Assembly (NCBI GenBank): GCA_025991245.1
Contig: BQMJ01000047.1
Location: forward strand, 124,001-188,000
DNA from: Galdieria partita
Lineage: Eukaryota > Rhodophyta > Bangiophyceae > Galdieriales > Galdieriaceae
DNA length: 64,000 bases
Direction of reading: 5' to 3'
How positions within the stretch are numbered: position 1 is the stretch's first letter; each line of letters opens with the position of its first letter. The translations under genes were made by a program, and so were the position numbers. Positions 13,258-22,776 of this stretch are shown here, piece by piece. A model generated the notes under the pieces. The model had not been told where the DNA came from. It made no database searches and saw only the letters and a program-made list of their open reading frames with translations.

Positions 13258-14781
13258 ATGCTTTGGAGAAGTTTCTTTGGTTCTTTCAAAGGTTATCGTT
13301 TATTATCACCAACCACTAAAGTATTCAACCGATACTTTTCAGTGGAACCCAACACCTCAAGTTATTCAGGCAACAGCCACTCGGGAAGAATATCTTTAGT
13401 GGTTCGAGTGCCCAACACCCCTGGTTCACTTACCCAACCTCTTGCTGTTTTAGGAAAGTATCAAGTCAACTTGACTAGAATAGAGTCTCGTCCAACTACA
13501 GAAGTAAAGCAGCCCGATGCTTCTTATGATATTTTTATCAACGTTTCCGAAGAAACGAGTCCCATAGTAACAAATAGCAGTTTGGTGGACAGAATAAAGA
13601 AAGCTGTGGAAGAATTGAACAGTCATGGTATTAAAGTGACAGTTCTTGGTGAAGGTTTTGAAGACATGGCACAAAGTAGTGGTGGAGAAGTTTCAACTTT
13701 GAGTGGAATTCCTTGGTTTCCTAGGAAGATGAGAGACTTGGATGCGTTTGCTTCGCGCACTTTAGAAGTAAGTAGGATAGTTGTTGCTTGTAAAATGGTA
13801 TGAAAAGAAGTATAGTTTGGAGCAGAACTGGATGCTGACCATCCTGGTTTTCATGACAAAGCATATCGAGAAAGGCGACAGTCTATTACGGAAAACGCTA
13901 AACAGTACCGCTATGGACAACCTCTTCCCCATGTGACTTATTCAGAAAAGGAATTGAAAACTTGGAATACGGTGTATACGGAACTAACTCAGTTATATCC
14001 TACCCATGCTTGTAAGCAGTATCGATACATATTCCCCTTGTTGGAAAAGAATTGTGGATATTCTCCTCATCAGATTCCTCAGTTACAAGATGTTTCCGAA
14101 TTTCTAAGGGAATGTACAGGTTTTCGTTTAAGGCCTGTGATGGGTTTATTGTCACCTCGAGACTTTTTAAATGGTTTGGCATTCCGAGTCTTTCACTCAA
14201 CACAATATATAAGGCATCATTCGAAGCCTTTGTATACACCAGAACCCGATGTTTGCCATGAATTATTAGGACATGCTCCTATGTTGGCTGATCCAGACTT
14301 TGCAGAATTCTCTCATCAGATAGGTTTGGCATCACTTGGTGCCTCGGATGAGGATATCGATCGGTTGGCAAGATGTTATTGGTTTTCAGTAGAATTTGGT
14401 TTAGTAAAGGAAGATGGACAAGTGAAAGCCTATGGTGCCGGTTTGTTGTCTTCCTTTGGTGAGTTGCAATATGCGCTGAGTAATGAACCTCAATTGTTGC
14501 CTTGGGACCCATTTGTTGCTTCCAAACAACCTTATCCTATTACCCAGTATCAACCAGTGTACTTTGTAGCAGATAGCTTTTCATCAGCAACGGACAAGTT
14601 TCTCCAATTTGCTGAAACCATAGCGAGACCTTTTTCCGTGTGGTACAATCCTTATTCACAAACTATTGAAATAGTTGATTCGATTCAAAAGATTATGAAA
14701 ATAGCAGGACAAACGAAGCAATCATGTTCACTAGTAACCGAAGCATTGAGAAGATTAGAAACAAGATTTGGAACTGCGTAA
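13258..14781 (+). CDS. Aromatic amino-acid hydroxylase with ACT domain (phenylalanine 4-monooxygenase-like)
   Basis: This enzyme uses a pterin, iron and O2 to hydroxylate an aromatic amino acid, most likely Phe to Tyr. A basic leader of about 35 residues suggests import into an organelle. Residues from about 42 form an ACT regulatory domain (SLVVRVPNTPGSLTQPLAVL). After a 48-base intron at 13768-13815 the catalytic domain begins with FGAELDADHPGFHDKAYRER. The iron ligands are visible in PDVCHELLGHAPMLADPDFA (two His) and in SVEFGLVKEDG (Glu). GFRLRPVMGLLSPRDFLNGL and YFVADSFSSATDKF match the pterin pocket and C-terminal part. The domain order is that of phenylalanine hydroxylases. It lies close to tryptophan dioxygenase. 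Confidence 0.93.
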
Positions 14782-14823
14782 TAAAAGACATTGAATTTTT
14801 CTTCCTATGAAAGAGTGCTCGTC

Positions 14824-15220
14824 ATGGTCAATGTGATTGGAAAACTTATTTTGTTATCGTTGTTGAAAAAAGTTTCGGTATTTGTGATAGCTAAAACATA
14901 TGGATTTCCTCGTCTATATCGTCGTCTCATGGAGTGCAACCGGCGTCTTGTAAAGAGTGAAGGAATGCGAAAGCGAGTCAGAGACCAAGTACAGTAAGTC
15001 ACTTGGGTTGATATTCCAACTTAACAGTCAAAATAGATATGTATTCCGACTTCCTAGAAGATGGATGCAACTCGTTCAAAACAAGTTGCACGGATCGACG
15101 ACGGTGAGAGAAGGTTTTCTATAGAAAGAGAGTTGATGAGTTGTATAGGGACTTGGCATCATCAGTGGAAGTATTTTCTCAAGTAACCACTCAACGGAGC
15201 ATAAAGAAAACAGTGAATAA
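14824..15220 (+). CDS. Small hypothetical protein with an N-terminal hydrophobic helix
   Basis: I do not recognise this one. The first ATG is at 14824, 42 bases after the hydroxylase stop. It encodes a hydrophobic start (VIGKLILLSLLKKVSVFVIA) followed by a strongly basic stretch (YRRLMECNRRLVKSEGMRKR). A GTAAGT donor at 14997 and acceptor ending AATAG lead to YVFRLPRRWMQLVQNKL, and a second small intron leads to GLGIISGSIFSSNHS before a TAA at 15218-15220. The predicted length is about 100 residues. The signal-anchor plus basic pattern suggests a small membrane or organelle protein. Splice choices are plausible but untested. Confidence 0.45.
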
Positions 15221-15327
15221 CAAAACGTGTAACAAGTAATCATTATCTTTTTTTTGGGGTATCGACACTGCGATAATAGATATGGACAAGAATGGCTACT
15301 TTCAATCACATCTTTAACGACTTGAAG

Positions 15328-16620
15328 TCAATCATCTAAAGACTCACCACTACCACCTCTATCAAAAAATGTCCTATCCAGTTTTTCCATTCGATGATAA
15401 TAAGTAAGTTGTTCTCGAAGTTCGGAGGGTAACTCTGGCAATAAACGACGAGGAATCAACAAAGTGGAAACATTGGCAAGATCTCCAAATACTCGATATC
15501 GATCCACAGTAGAACGAAGATAAGCATGCCCCACAGATCCTCCGGTTCCTACTTTCCCACCTATCATTCTGCGAACCATTTGTGCATGTCTATAACGCCA
15601 AAGATTGAGTTTGTCTTCCACATCAACAACTGCTCGAAGAATCAAGGCAGGCGTATGCAACATGGGCTCATCTTCATATAACATGATCAAAAGAGCGGCT
15701 CCAGTTGCCCTAAAACCTAATCTTCGCTGACCCGTTTGTATCAAATGCTCATGAGTTGCTCTGTCATACGCACTTTGGAATGCCTTTTTCGTACGCTCCA
15801 ATTCTCTCAATGCTCTTTCCTTATCTTCTCCCTCATAATGTTGCTCAATGATGGACTCATCTACTTGTAACATTCTATCAGTCGCTTCTTTATAACTTTG
15901 AGAGAAATTATATCCACGGAATTCTCGAAACGGTAATAACTGTAGCCACTTTTCAACCACTTCAAACAGACAAGGCGCCACTTCTGCTTGTTGAATGATC
16001 TGCTTATGTTCTTCTCGTAACGAATTGAACCACCCTTCATTGGGTCTCATTGGGTTCCTTATCCCTAGCTTTTCTTCAAATAAACGAAATTGAAAGCTTT
16101 GAAAGCCAGAAGCAGGAAACAGATAGTCTCTAAAGTCCAAAAATTCTTGCGGTGTGATAGTTTGGATCACTTCAATTTGTCGAATCATGACGTCTTCTAT
16201 TTCTTTGATTCTTTCCAGTCGATGAAGGACGAGAGCCAATCTTTTGTCACAGAATACTTCCATGGAGGATAATATTTCGATGATGGAGTCGAGTTCAACC
16301 AATATTTGCTTAAACCATAGTTCAAATACTTGATGGACTATGATAAATAGTGTTTCGTCGTGTGCCTTGTCACCAGCTCGTTCGGTAACTGGAACTTGAC
16401 AAGATAGCAAGTTGTCCAACTGGAGATAGTCTGAATAGTATTGTGGTTCAAAGGTTTGGCGTATATACTGTTGAGTACGTTGGGACCTGGCAACGTTGTT
16501 TCTGGTTATATCACTGGAAAAGGGCCCGTTGGCTATATTTCTTTCTTCGTTTTTTTCTATCGCGGCACTAAGTGACCACCCTTGTTGAAAGTAACCGTTG
16601 GCCTTGTGACTTTCAGCCAT
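15328..16620 (-). CDS. TDO: Tryptophan 2,3-dioxygenase
   Basis: This haem enzyme opens the indole ring of tryptophan to N-formylkynurenine, the first step of the kynurenine pathway. The 430-residue single-exon protein reads YSDYLQLDNLLSCQVPV, then HDETLFIIVHQVFELWFKQ, which holds the distal-pocket His and Phe. Later it reads FPASGFQSFQFRLFEEKLG, WRYRHAQMVRRMIG with the haem-ligand His, and GTGGSVGHAYLRSTVDRYRV. The landmarks are complete. The N-terminal 50 residues are variable and carry no clear targeting signal. It faces the aromatic amino-acid hydroxylase tail to tail, with one small gene between them. The ATG is at 16618-16620. Confidence 0.95.
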   Translation of the reverse strand: MAESHKANGYFQQGWSLSAAIEKNEERNIANGPFSSDITRNNVARSQRTQQYIRQTFEPQYYSDYLQLDNLLSCQVPVTERAGDKAHDETLFIIVHQVFELWFKQILVELDSIIEILSSMEVFCDKRLALVLHRLERIKEIEDVMIRQIEVIQTITPQEFLDFRDYLFPASGFQSFQFRLFEEKLGIRNPMRPNEGWFNSLREEHKQIIQQAEVAPCLFEVVEKWLQLLPFREFRGYNFSQSYKEATDRMLQVDESIIEQHYEGEDKERALRELERTKKAFQSAYDRATHEHLIQTGQRRLGFRATGAALLIMLYEDEPMLHTPALILRAVVDVEDKLNLWRYRHAQMVRRMIGGKVGTGGSVGHAYLRSTVDRYRVFGDLANVSTLLIPRRLLPELPSELREQLTYYHRMEKLDRTFFDRGGSGESLDD

Positions 16621-16934
16621 TTACGGGAAAAGGGCACAAGAAACCCAACAAGCTATCATCAAGAAGAAAACACAGCAATGCATGCCACTGGAAGAAAATG
16701 ATGAAGAATGAACAAAAAATGTAACGGGTTACACACAACTATTTTATTGAACAAGTTTTGAATAAAGAACGGAATACATCCTTTCCTAGTATTCTTTTGT
16801 TTTGTGTATATATGTGGCAATCTTATACTCCTTTTCTCTCAGCACTCGTCTCTTCCTACTTTGGATTCCGCCGTCGTTGCTCTTTTCATTTTGCGAAAAG
16901 GGGATTGATTATTGGAAACACCAACTCGTTGAAG
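16621..16934. promoter_or_regulatory. Divergent promoter region, TDO and ribosomal protein L17
   Basis: This 314-base gap separates two divergently transcribed genes. It has no protein-like frame. By position it must carry both promoters, but I could not single out a specific element. Confidence 0.4.
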
Positions 16935-17606
16935 ATGACTCGATATTCAAAGGAACCAGATAATCCTACCAAAAGTAAGTCATTGATAGATCCCTAGTGT
17001 TTTCTATTTACTTTTTTTTTTGAAAGCTTGCAAAGCTCGTGCTTCTGACATTCGAGTTCACTTTAAGAACACGCGAGAGACGGGACGTGCTTTAAAGGGA
17101 ATGAGTTTACAAAGAGCAAAGGCTTATTTGAAAAACGTGATTGAGAAAAAGGAAATAGTCCCCTTTGTAAGATATCGCTATGGTGTTGGTAGAAAGGCAC
17201 AAACCAAGCAACACGGATTTCCCAACGGAAGATGGCCTAAGAAGAGTGCCTTGGTGTTTTTGGACTTGTTGAGGAATGCAGAGTCCAACGCTGAAGTAAA
17301 GGGGCTGAATATCGATGCACTTTATATTTCCCATCTTCAAGTGAATCAGGCCATCAAGGGTAGAAGAAGAACTTATCGTGCTCATGGTAGAGTCAATCCC
17401 TTTATGTCTCATCCTTGTCATATCGAAATATTTTTGACTGAGAAGGAGGTGAGTAGGGTGTGATGAAAGAATGATAGTCTATTTTGTTGAGACTTGGAAA
17501 ACCCTAGGAAAAAGTACCTCGTAGTAAAACATCGGTAGTAGCTAGTGGAAAGAAAGGTGCTAGAGGAGTACAACGTCAAGCATTGACTAGCAGCGGTAGT
17601 CTCTAA
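16935..17606 (+). CDS. RPL17: 60S ribosomal protein L17 (uL22)
   Basis: This cytosolic large-subunit protein lines the peptide exit tunnel. The first exon, from ATG 16935, encodes [14 protein letters not shown] 52-base intron (16975-17026, with a long T tract before the acceptor) joins [20 protein letters not shown]. The body contains [52 protein letters not shown] and [19 protein letters not shown], as in eukaryotic L17. A second intron separates LTEKE from [16 protein letters not shown]. The stop is TAA at 17604-17606. Length and sequence fit a functional copy. Confidence 0.95.
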
Positions 17607-17625
17607 ATATAAAAGATTGATCAGC

Positions 17626-18753
17626 ATGACTATTCTTTTAAATAGTGCATCGAGAATAGTCAGCCGAATTTCCCATCTCTCAAAAAGTCCATTTGGACAC
17701 GTCAGGTCTTACAAAATTTGCGTTGGTTGTTGTTGTCACAAGACTTTCTTCATGTTTGCCGACTTTCACTCTTTATATCAGTTACTTCAAGAGAATGGCT
17801 ACTATCATACTGCCATAACTTTCGAAAGAGAACATCGTCTTTTCGGAAATCTATTTTCACAGCCAAAAGAGGAAACCAATGAGCAGAAACACTCTGAAGA
17901 ATGGTCTTTTTTGTCCAATGAGTCGGTATCGTTGTGTACACCCTGTAGGTAAGCAATAAAAGGTGTATAACCCACAATGATGCAATACTATCTTTATCTA
18001 CATAGAAGCAACGTGAAATCTAAAAAGTGCTCGGCTAGTAGCTCTTTAGAGGATAGGTTGAAACATGAAAGTAAAAGTGGAGTAACTCATAGAATCTGCA
18101 AAAGATGTAGTCATCATACAAACATATTTGATCCATGTGGAGACTTTGGTCAACCAAAACGTTCCCATATTCTGGACAAGGAAATGAAAGGCTCTAAAGC
18201 AGGACGTTGTCGCTCATTTTGTAAAGGAAAAAATTTCAAGTCGCGATCATTTCCTGCAGAGAAAACATTGGAAGAAGCTGGAAAGCGACTTTTGGAAAGA
18301 GCCAATCGTTGGCCTTGTCGAGACAACCCATCATCCACTCTACAAACAGCATCGGAACAGAATGCAACCTGTGCTCTTTCAGTTCAAAGGGGTGAGAAGG
18401 AAATGGCATCCTTGTTTGAATGTCCTTCCGATGCGGAATCTGATTCTTCTAGACATTGGAACAAGACAGATTCCTTTCATTCATTGCATCCTTCTTCTTG
18501 TTCAGCTGGAACTTGTTTGGAAACACAGCATGATCAAAAGGAATCTCCTAGAGTTTGTGATCATTTGCAAAGTATTCCTTTACTAAATGACTCACCTTTG
18601 GAGGATTGCTTTATGACATTTCCTTCCTATCATGAAAGTGTCTCTTCCAGTTTTCGACAGTCGACAGATGAAATTCAAGCCAATACTTTTGTGAATACTT
18701 TTTCGAATATATTTGACGATTTGTTTTCCTTGGAACCCACTGAGAAGGAATAG
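17626..18753 (+). CDS. LisH-motif protein of unknown role
   Basis: The recognisable part is HSLYQLLQENGYYHTAITFE, a LisH dimerisation motif of the kind found in LIS1, FOP and other microtubule or ubiquitin-ligase proteins. An intron near 17947-18005 joins this exon to a long Ser/Lys/Cys-rich region with Cys-His pairs (HRICKRCSHHTNIFDPCG) and a C-terminus reading NTFSNIFDDLFSLEPTEKE. The first in-frame ATG (17626) lies only about 20 bases behind the stop of ribosomal protein L17. An in-frame ATG at 17752, directly before the LisH motif, may therefore be the true start. No enzyme motif is visible. The region after the motif looks largely disordered. Confidence 0.6.
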
Positions 18754-18833
18754 AAAACATTAGCTGCAGCGGTGATGACCGTTTTTCTGTTTTGATTGAT
18801 TCCTTTGATTCGGTTGCGAAATTTTTGTTAAGT

Positions 18834-18852
18834 CTGTGTGTGTGTGTGTGTG
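18834..18852. repeat. TG dinucleotide microsatellite
   Basis: About ten TG units lie in the short space between the convergent LisH and RimO genes, presumably in a 3' untranslated region. Such tracts often vary in length between strains. Confidence 0.9.
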
Positions 18853-18887
18853 ATGTATGAAAGAGAGAATAGTAATAGGTTTGGTTG

Positions 18888-20363
18888 TTATTGAATGGTT
18901 CCCAATGATTCTTCATAGAATGGAGAACTTACTTGTCCATATAAATCCCAACCATTGGTTCCTAATATTTCTATGGGATATATTCTACCTGGTGATAATC
19001 GATGTAAAACATAAACAACTCCATCAATCTCAGGAGCATCAAAATAAGCTCTTCCTTTAGAATATCCTTTTTCCACTTTATCGATGAGCACATTCATCTT
19101 CTTTCCAATCCACTTTGTAGCCAATGACTCCTGAATAGATTGTTGTAAGGAAACCAATTCATCCTTTCTAGCTTGTTTCACTTGATCAGAAATATGACCA
19201 TCCATAGAATAAGCACTCGTGTTCTCTTCCAAACTATAAGTAAAGAATCCTGCTCGACAAAAACCCCATTCTTTGATAAACCTAACCAGTTCCTGATGAT
19301 CATCTTCTGTTTCTCCTGGAAAACCACAAATAAAAGTGCTTCTTAAACACAACTCTGGAATATTCTCCTTTAGTTGATTCAAAAGTTGACGAGTATATTG
19401 ACTACCGGGTCTATTCATTCTTCTCAGAACTCTATCAGATGCATGTTGTAAAGGAATATCGATATATTTAACTACTTTGGGAATTTCAGCTATAGCTCGT
19501 ATCAGTGCTGGTGAAAAATAAGAAGGATAACAATACAATAGACGAATCCACTTCAAGGAAGATAAATCAGCAAGTTGATATAACAGATCAGCTAATCTCC
19601 TTTTGTCACGACTAAAGTCCATACCATACTGATTAGTATCTTCAGCAATAATATTGAGCTCACAAACACCACTTTGAACCAATATCTTTGCTTCTTCCAT
19701 CACACTTTCAAAAGGTTTTGAGCGAAATCGTCCACGAAAACTGGGAATACTACAAAAGGAACATTCATGATTGCATCCTTCTGCCACTCTTAAATAGGCA
19801 CTGTGTTTGGGCGTTAATGAGTGTCGAATATATTCTGATTGAAAAGGAACGGTAGCTTCTCCCACTTGAACTCGATTAGCTTCTTGTTTGGAGAATATTT
19901 GGTTCAATGTGTGAGCCACATTAGGATAACTTTCAAACCCTACAAATGCATCTACTTGCGGTATTTTTTCAGCCAATTCTTGAGCATAACGTTGAGCCAA
20001 ACAGCCTGTCACAACAACTCCTTTGAGATGTTTCTTCTTTCCATCCAAAGCTTTGAAAATAAAACTCAAAGATTCTCTCTTGGCGTCCTCGATGAAACCA
20101 CAAGTATTGATAATGACAGCGTCTGCTTTTTCCATTTTATCAACAATTTGGAAGCCCTTGCTTTTCAAGTTTCCTAATAGCACTTCTGCGTCTACTGTGT
20201 TTTTGGGACAACCCAAAGAAACCAACGCAACTTTTCTATCTTGGTCTCTTTTGCTCATGATTATACGATATGTATTTGGGCAATAAAACTTTTTTTGATG
20301 ACTTGAAAGTTGCTTTTGACTCTTTTGCCCATAGTTGTAGTGGATCTTCACGAGGAATGCCAT
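18888..20363 (-). CDS. rimO: Ribosomal protein uS12 methylthiotransferase RimO, probably organelle-targeted
   Basis: RimO is a radical-SAM enzyme that adds a methylthio group to an aspartate of bacterial-type ribosomal protein S12. The N-terminal domain begins KVALVSLGCPKNTVDAEVLL and continues INTCGFIEDAK and VTGCLAQRYAQEL, which supply the cluster cysteines. The radical-SAM motif is EGCNHECSFCSIPSFRGRFR (CxxxCxxC). YIDIPLQHASDRVLRRMNR and RSTFICGFPGETEDDHQEL follow, then a C-terminal TRAM-like part. The SLGCPKN wording and the uninterrupted domain order favour RimO over MiaB. The first ATG (20363) gives a basic leader of about 35 residues before a second ATG at 20258, which fits import into plastid or mitochondrion, where bacterial-type S12 works. 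Single exon. Confidence 0.88.
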   Translation of the reverse strand: MAFLVKIHYNYGQKSQKQLSSHQKKFYCPNTYRIIMSKRDQDRKVALVSLGCPKNTVDAEVLLGNLKSKGFQIVDKMEKADAVIINTCGFIEDAKRESLSFIFKALDGKKKHLKGVVVTGCLAQRYAQELAEKIPQVDAFVGFESYPNVAHTLNQIFSKQEANRVQVGEATVPFQSEYIRHSLTPKHSAYLRVAEGCNHECSFCSIPSFRGRFRSKPFESVMEEAKILVQSGVCELNIIAEDTNQYGMDFSRDKRRLADLLYQLADLSSLKWIRLLYCYPSYFSPALIRAIAEIPKVVKYIDIPLQHASDRVLRRMNRPGSQYTRQLLNQLKENIPELCLRSTFICGFPGETEDDHQELVRFIKEWGFCRAGFFTYSLEENTSAYSMDGHISDQVKQARKDELVSLQQSIQESLATKWIGKKMNVLIDKVEKGYSKGRAYFDAPEIDGVVYVLHRLSPGRIYPIEILGTNGWDLYGQVSSPFYEESLGTIQ

Positions 20364-20391
20364 CCAAACGGAATTTGTCAATGGTTGAATA

Positions 20392-21303
20392 ATGGATACA
20401 AGTGTTGTTCAAGATATTGCCTATGACTATCACGGGAAGCGGTTAGCTACTGTCTCTATTGATAGAGAGATATGCATATGGAATAGAAAAGATGATTGGG
20501 AACGTATTTATCAGTGGAAAGCACACGAAGGACCTGTATTTGGTGTTAGTTGGGCACATCCTTGTTTTGGAAGTCTTTTAGCTACTGGCTCTTATGACAA
20601 AAGAGTTATTATATGGCAAGAGCCGGAACCCTTTTCTCCATTCAAACAAGGCTGGACTGCTTTGGCACATTTGGTAGATGCAAGAGATGAAGTGAGACAA
20701 GTTCAGTTTGCTCCACCACACTTGGGATTGTTATTGGCTTCGGGCTCTGCTGATGGTTATATACGTATATATGCTTGTATGGATGTATCTGATCTTCATC
20801 AATGGCCGTTATTGGCAGAGTTGGATATGGATTCTCCAGTCGTGGGTATGAGTTGGAACCCATCGGTTGATAGTATTCCACTCATAGTAGTAGCTTCCCA
20901 TAAGGATTGTCGCATATGGAATATGGACAGAGATACTCGTCGTTGGACAGATTGGAGTTTATTTAGCGTTGATGAATCAGAATCTGCACAATTTTCAGCA
21001 GTTGCTTGGGCACCTCATGTAGGACGCAGTTTTGAACGAATAGCATTGGGTTGTGAAGACGGTACGATCCTTTTGTTCCATTGTCCACGTATTATCCAAC
21101 AAGAAACAAGTGGACATCAAGTGGAGCCTATTTGTAGATTGAATCATGGAAATGAAAGAATCGTTCGATTGCAATGGAATATAGTCGGTAGTATTTTGGC
21201 TTCTTCTGCGAATGATCGAACCATTCGTTTATGGAAAGCGTTACCTCAAGATGGGACGAGATGGAATTGCTTTGATGTGATTCATTTGGATGAAGAAATG
21301 TAA
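20392..21303 (+). CDS. SEH1: Nucleoporin SEH1 (WD-repeat, Nup107-160/SEA complex)
   Basis: SEH1 is a beta-propeller subunit of the nuclear pore Y complex and of the TORC1-regulating SEA/GATOR2 complex. The protein opens with VVQDIAYDYHGKRLATVSID and continues WKAHEGPVFGVSWAHPCFGS, EVRQVQFAPPHLGLLLASGS and DGYIRIYACMDVSDLHQWPL. These blocks match SEH1 more closely than its relative SEC13. The length of 303 residues is slightly short of the animal protein. It is a single exon. The ATG at 20392 lies only 28 bases from the RimO ATG on the opposite strand, and its stop lies 25 bases before the next gene. Confidence 0.9.
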   Translation: MDTSVVQDIAYDYHGKRLATVSIDREICIWNRKDDWERIYQWKAHEGPVFGVSWAHPCFGSLLATGSYDKRVIIWQEPEPFSPFKQGWTALAHLVDARDEVRQVQFAPPHLGLLLASGSADGYIRIYACMDVSDLHQWPLLAELDMDSPVVGMSWNPSVDSIPLIVVASHKDCRIWNMDRDTRRWTDWSLFSVDESESAQFSAVAWAPHVGRSFERIALGCEDGTILLFHCPRIIQQETSGHQVEPICRLNHGNERIVRLQWNIVGSILASSANDRTIRLWKALPQDGTRWNCFDVIHLDEEM

Positions 21304-21328
21304 CATTCATTCACTTTTGGGTTGTGAT

Positions 21329-22765
21329 ATGTCGCCGTCTTCTCAACAGAAACCTCAAACTCCTATGGAGTATAAAAGATGGATTTCACAAAAAAGTAAC
21401 CAACACAACCCAAACTCTTTACAATTGGACACTCTTCCAACTCATAAAATAAACGTAGAAAATAAGATGCACTCGTTCCTTTCTAAATATCAAGTGGGAA
21501 AGAGACAAGTGGAAAGTAAAATAGAATCAACCACGGAACAAAGTAATTGGGATTGGACAACACTTTCTGATAACTTGTCGGGATTACATTATAAAACAAA
21601 TAAGAGGGATGAAGAACGACCTGTTGTGAGAAGAAAGGAACAAACGACAAGGACGACTAGGGAAACAGAGCAGCTGATTGTTCCAGTAGATATGAGTTTG
21701 AAAACAGCCCTGAAATTGGAATTGAAAATACTTGATAGGAATCATAAACTGGAATGGATACAAAATGAAGTCGAACGTTTATGCCTCGAACATATATTTT
21801 ATTCTTCCACTGAAAACAGAGAAGACAAAGAATGGAGCAATCATATGCTTTCTTTGATAGAAACTTTGAAGCAAGTGGCAACCATTTTTACTTATCCAGC
21901 ACAACAAAACGGAATGGATAATAACCACATTCTTCTCGATAAGACAGATAGCAACGATTGGAGCAATCACTATAACGATATAACAAACAGAAAAGCCAAC
22001 AAGGACGGGATGGGTGAAGAATATTTACAATGTAAAACTTGGCAACTTGCCTTTCATTCGGTATATCAACAGTGGAAATTGAGTCACAATCAATCTATTT
22101 ATGTTATTTTTGAAAAGTTTGTAATCATTTTCATTTCTTTCTATTCTCAGGAAAACGACTCCCATACTTGTCTAGCTATCATTGAAAATGTTCCAACAAG
22201 AATCAAACAGACTTTTGACAAAGCAGGCATGAAATATGAAATCAAGCAGACTACAAATATCGACATGAAGAATGGAATATTGAGAGATAATATCGAATGG
22301 CAAAAAGGACAAACGATACTGTTCCAAGGTCATGCTCAAGTTCATGCTTTATATGAGTTGATTTGGAACGAAATCCCTCAATGGAGAAAACTATTCCTAA
22401 AAAGAGTTCCGACTATCGTTTCTGATAAAGAATTTCTTCATTGCAGTGTGACTTGCGCCAATATTTCCCACTATACAGACAGATTTCATAGTGATCATCA
22501 AATCAATATACAAATAGTTGGAGTTTTGCTACCTGCTTCTCTATACAAATTGTATGCTCAACTTGTAGAAACTTCAGTGGATCAGTGGAATATTCATTTG
22601 GAAACAGATCAACGAACACTTGCAACGAATAAGGCAATTCCAAGTGATCTACAGAAACAGTTCCAACAGCCTTTTCCTTATTTCCATCAAACTTGCGAAG
22701 AATGTTTTGCTCTAGTTGAGTCTTTAGGAAGAAACAATCAACAATATTACGTGAGTTGGAAATAA
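21329..22765 (+). CDS. DONSON-like replication factor
   Basis: DONSON stabilises replication forks and helps load the CMG helicase in animals. The assignment rests on an ordered series of weak but specific matches. WQLAFHSVYQQW and SIYVIFEKFVIIFISF equal the W..A..SLY and YFY..F..FTVLFRA blocks. TRIKQTFDKAGMKYEI equals the TRG..E.M...GI.F segment. TILFQGHAQVHALYELIWN equals the L.F.G...VH.LYEFLLN segment. INIQIVGVLLPASLYKL equals the final LEI.G.LLP block. The N-terminal 110 residues are polar and disordered, as in other homologues. The chosen ATG (21329) follows the SEH1 stop by 25 bases; an earlier in-frame ATG at 21290 overlaps SEH1 and is less likely. Confidence 0.65.
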   Translation: MSPSSQQKPQTPMEYKRWISQKSNQHNPNSLQLDTLPTHKINVENKMHSFLSKYQVGKRQVESKIESTTEQSNWDWTTLSDNLSGLHYKTNKRDEERPVVRRKEQTTRTTRETEQLIVPVDMSLKTALKLELKILDRNHKLEWIQNEVERLCLEHIFYSSTENREDKEWSNHMLSLIETLKQVATIFTYPAQQNGMDNNHILLDKTDSNDWSNHYNDITNRKANKDGMGEEYLQCKTWQLAFHSVYQQWKLSHNQSIYVIFEKFVIIFISFYSQENDSHTCLAIIENVPTRIKQTFDKAGMKYEIKQTTNIDMKNGILRDNIEWQKGQTILFQGHAQVHALYELIWNEIPQWRKLFLKRVPTIVSDKEFLHCSVTCANISHYTDRFHSDHQINIQIVGVLLPASLYKLYAQLVETSVDQWNIHLETDQRTLATNKAIPSDLQKQFQQPFPYFHQTCEECFALVESLGRNNQQYYVSWK

Positions 22766-22776
22766 CAATATTAGCA

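Noticed and set aside
22112-22151. Possible 30-base GT-AG intron in the DONSON-like gene
   Set aside because: The segment encodes FVIIFISF, which matches a conserved hydrophobic block of the family, keeps the frame when read through, and would be shorter than any other intron here.
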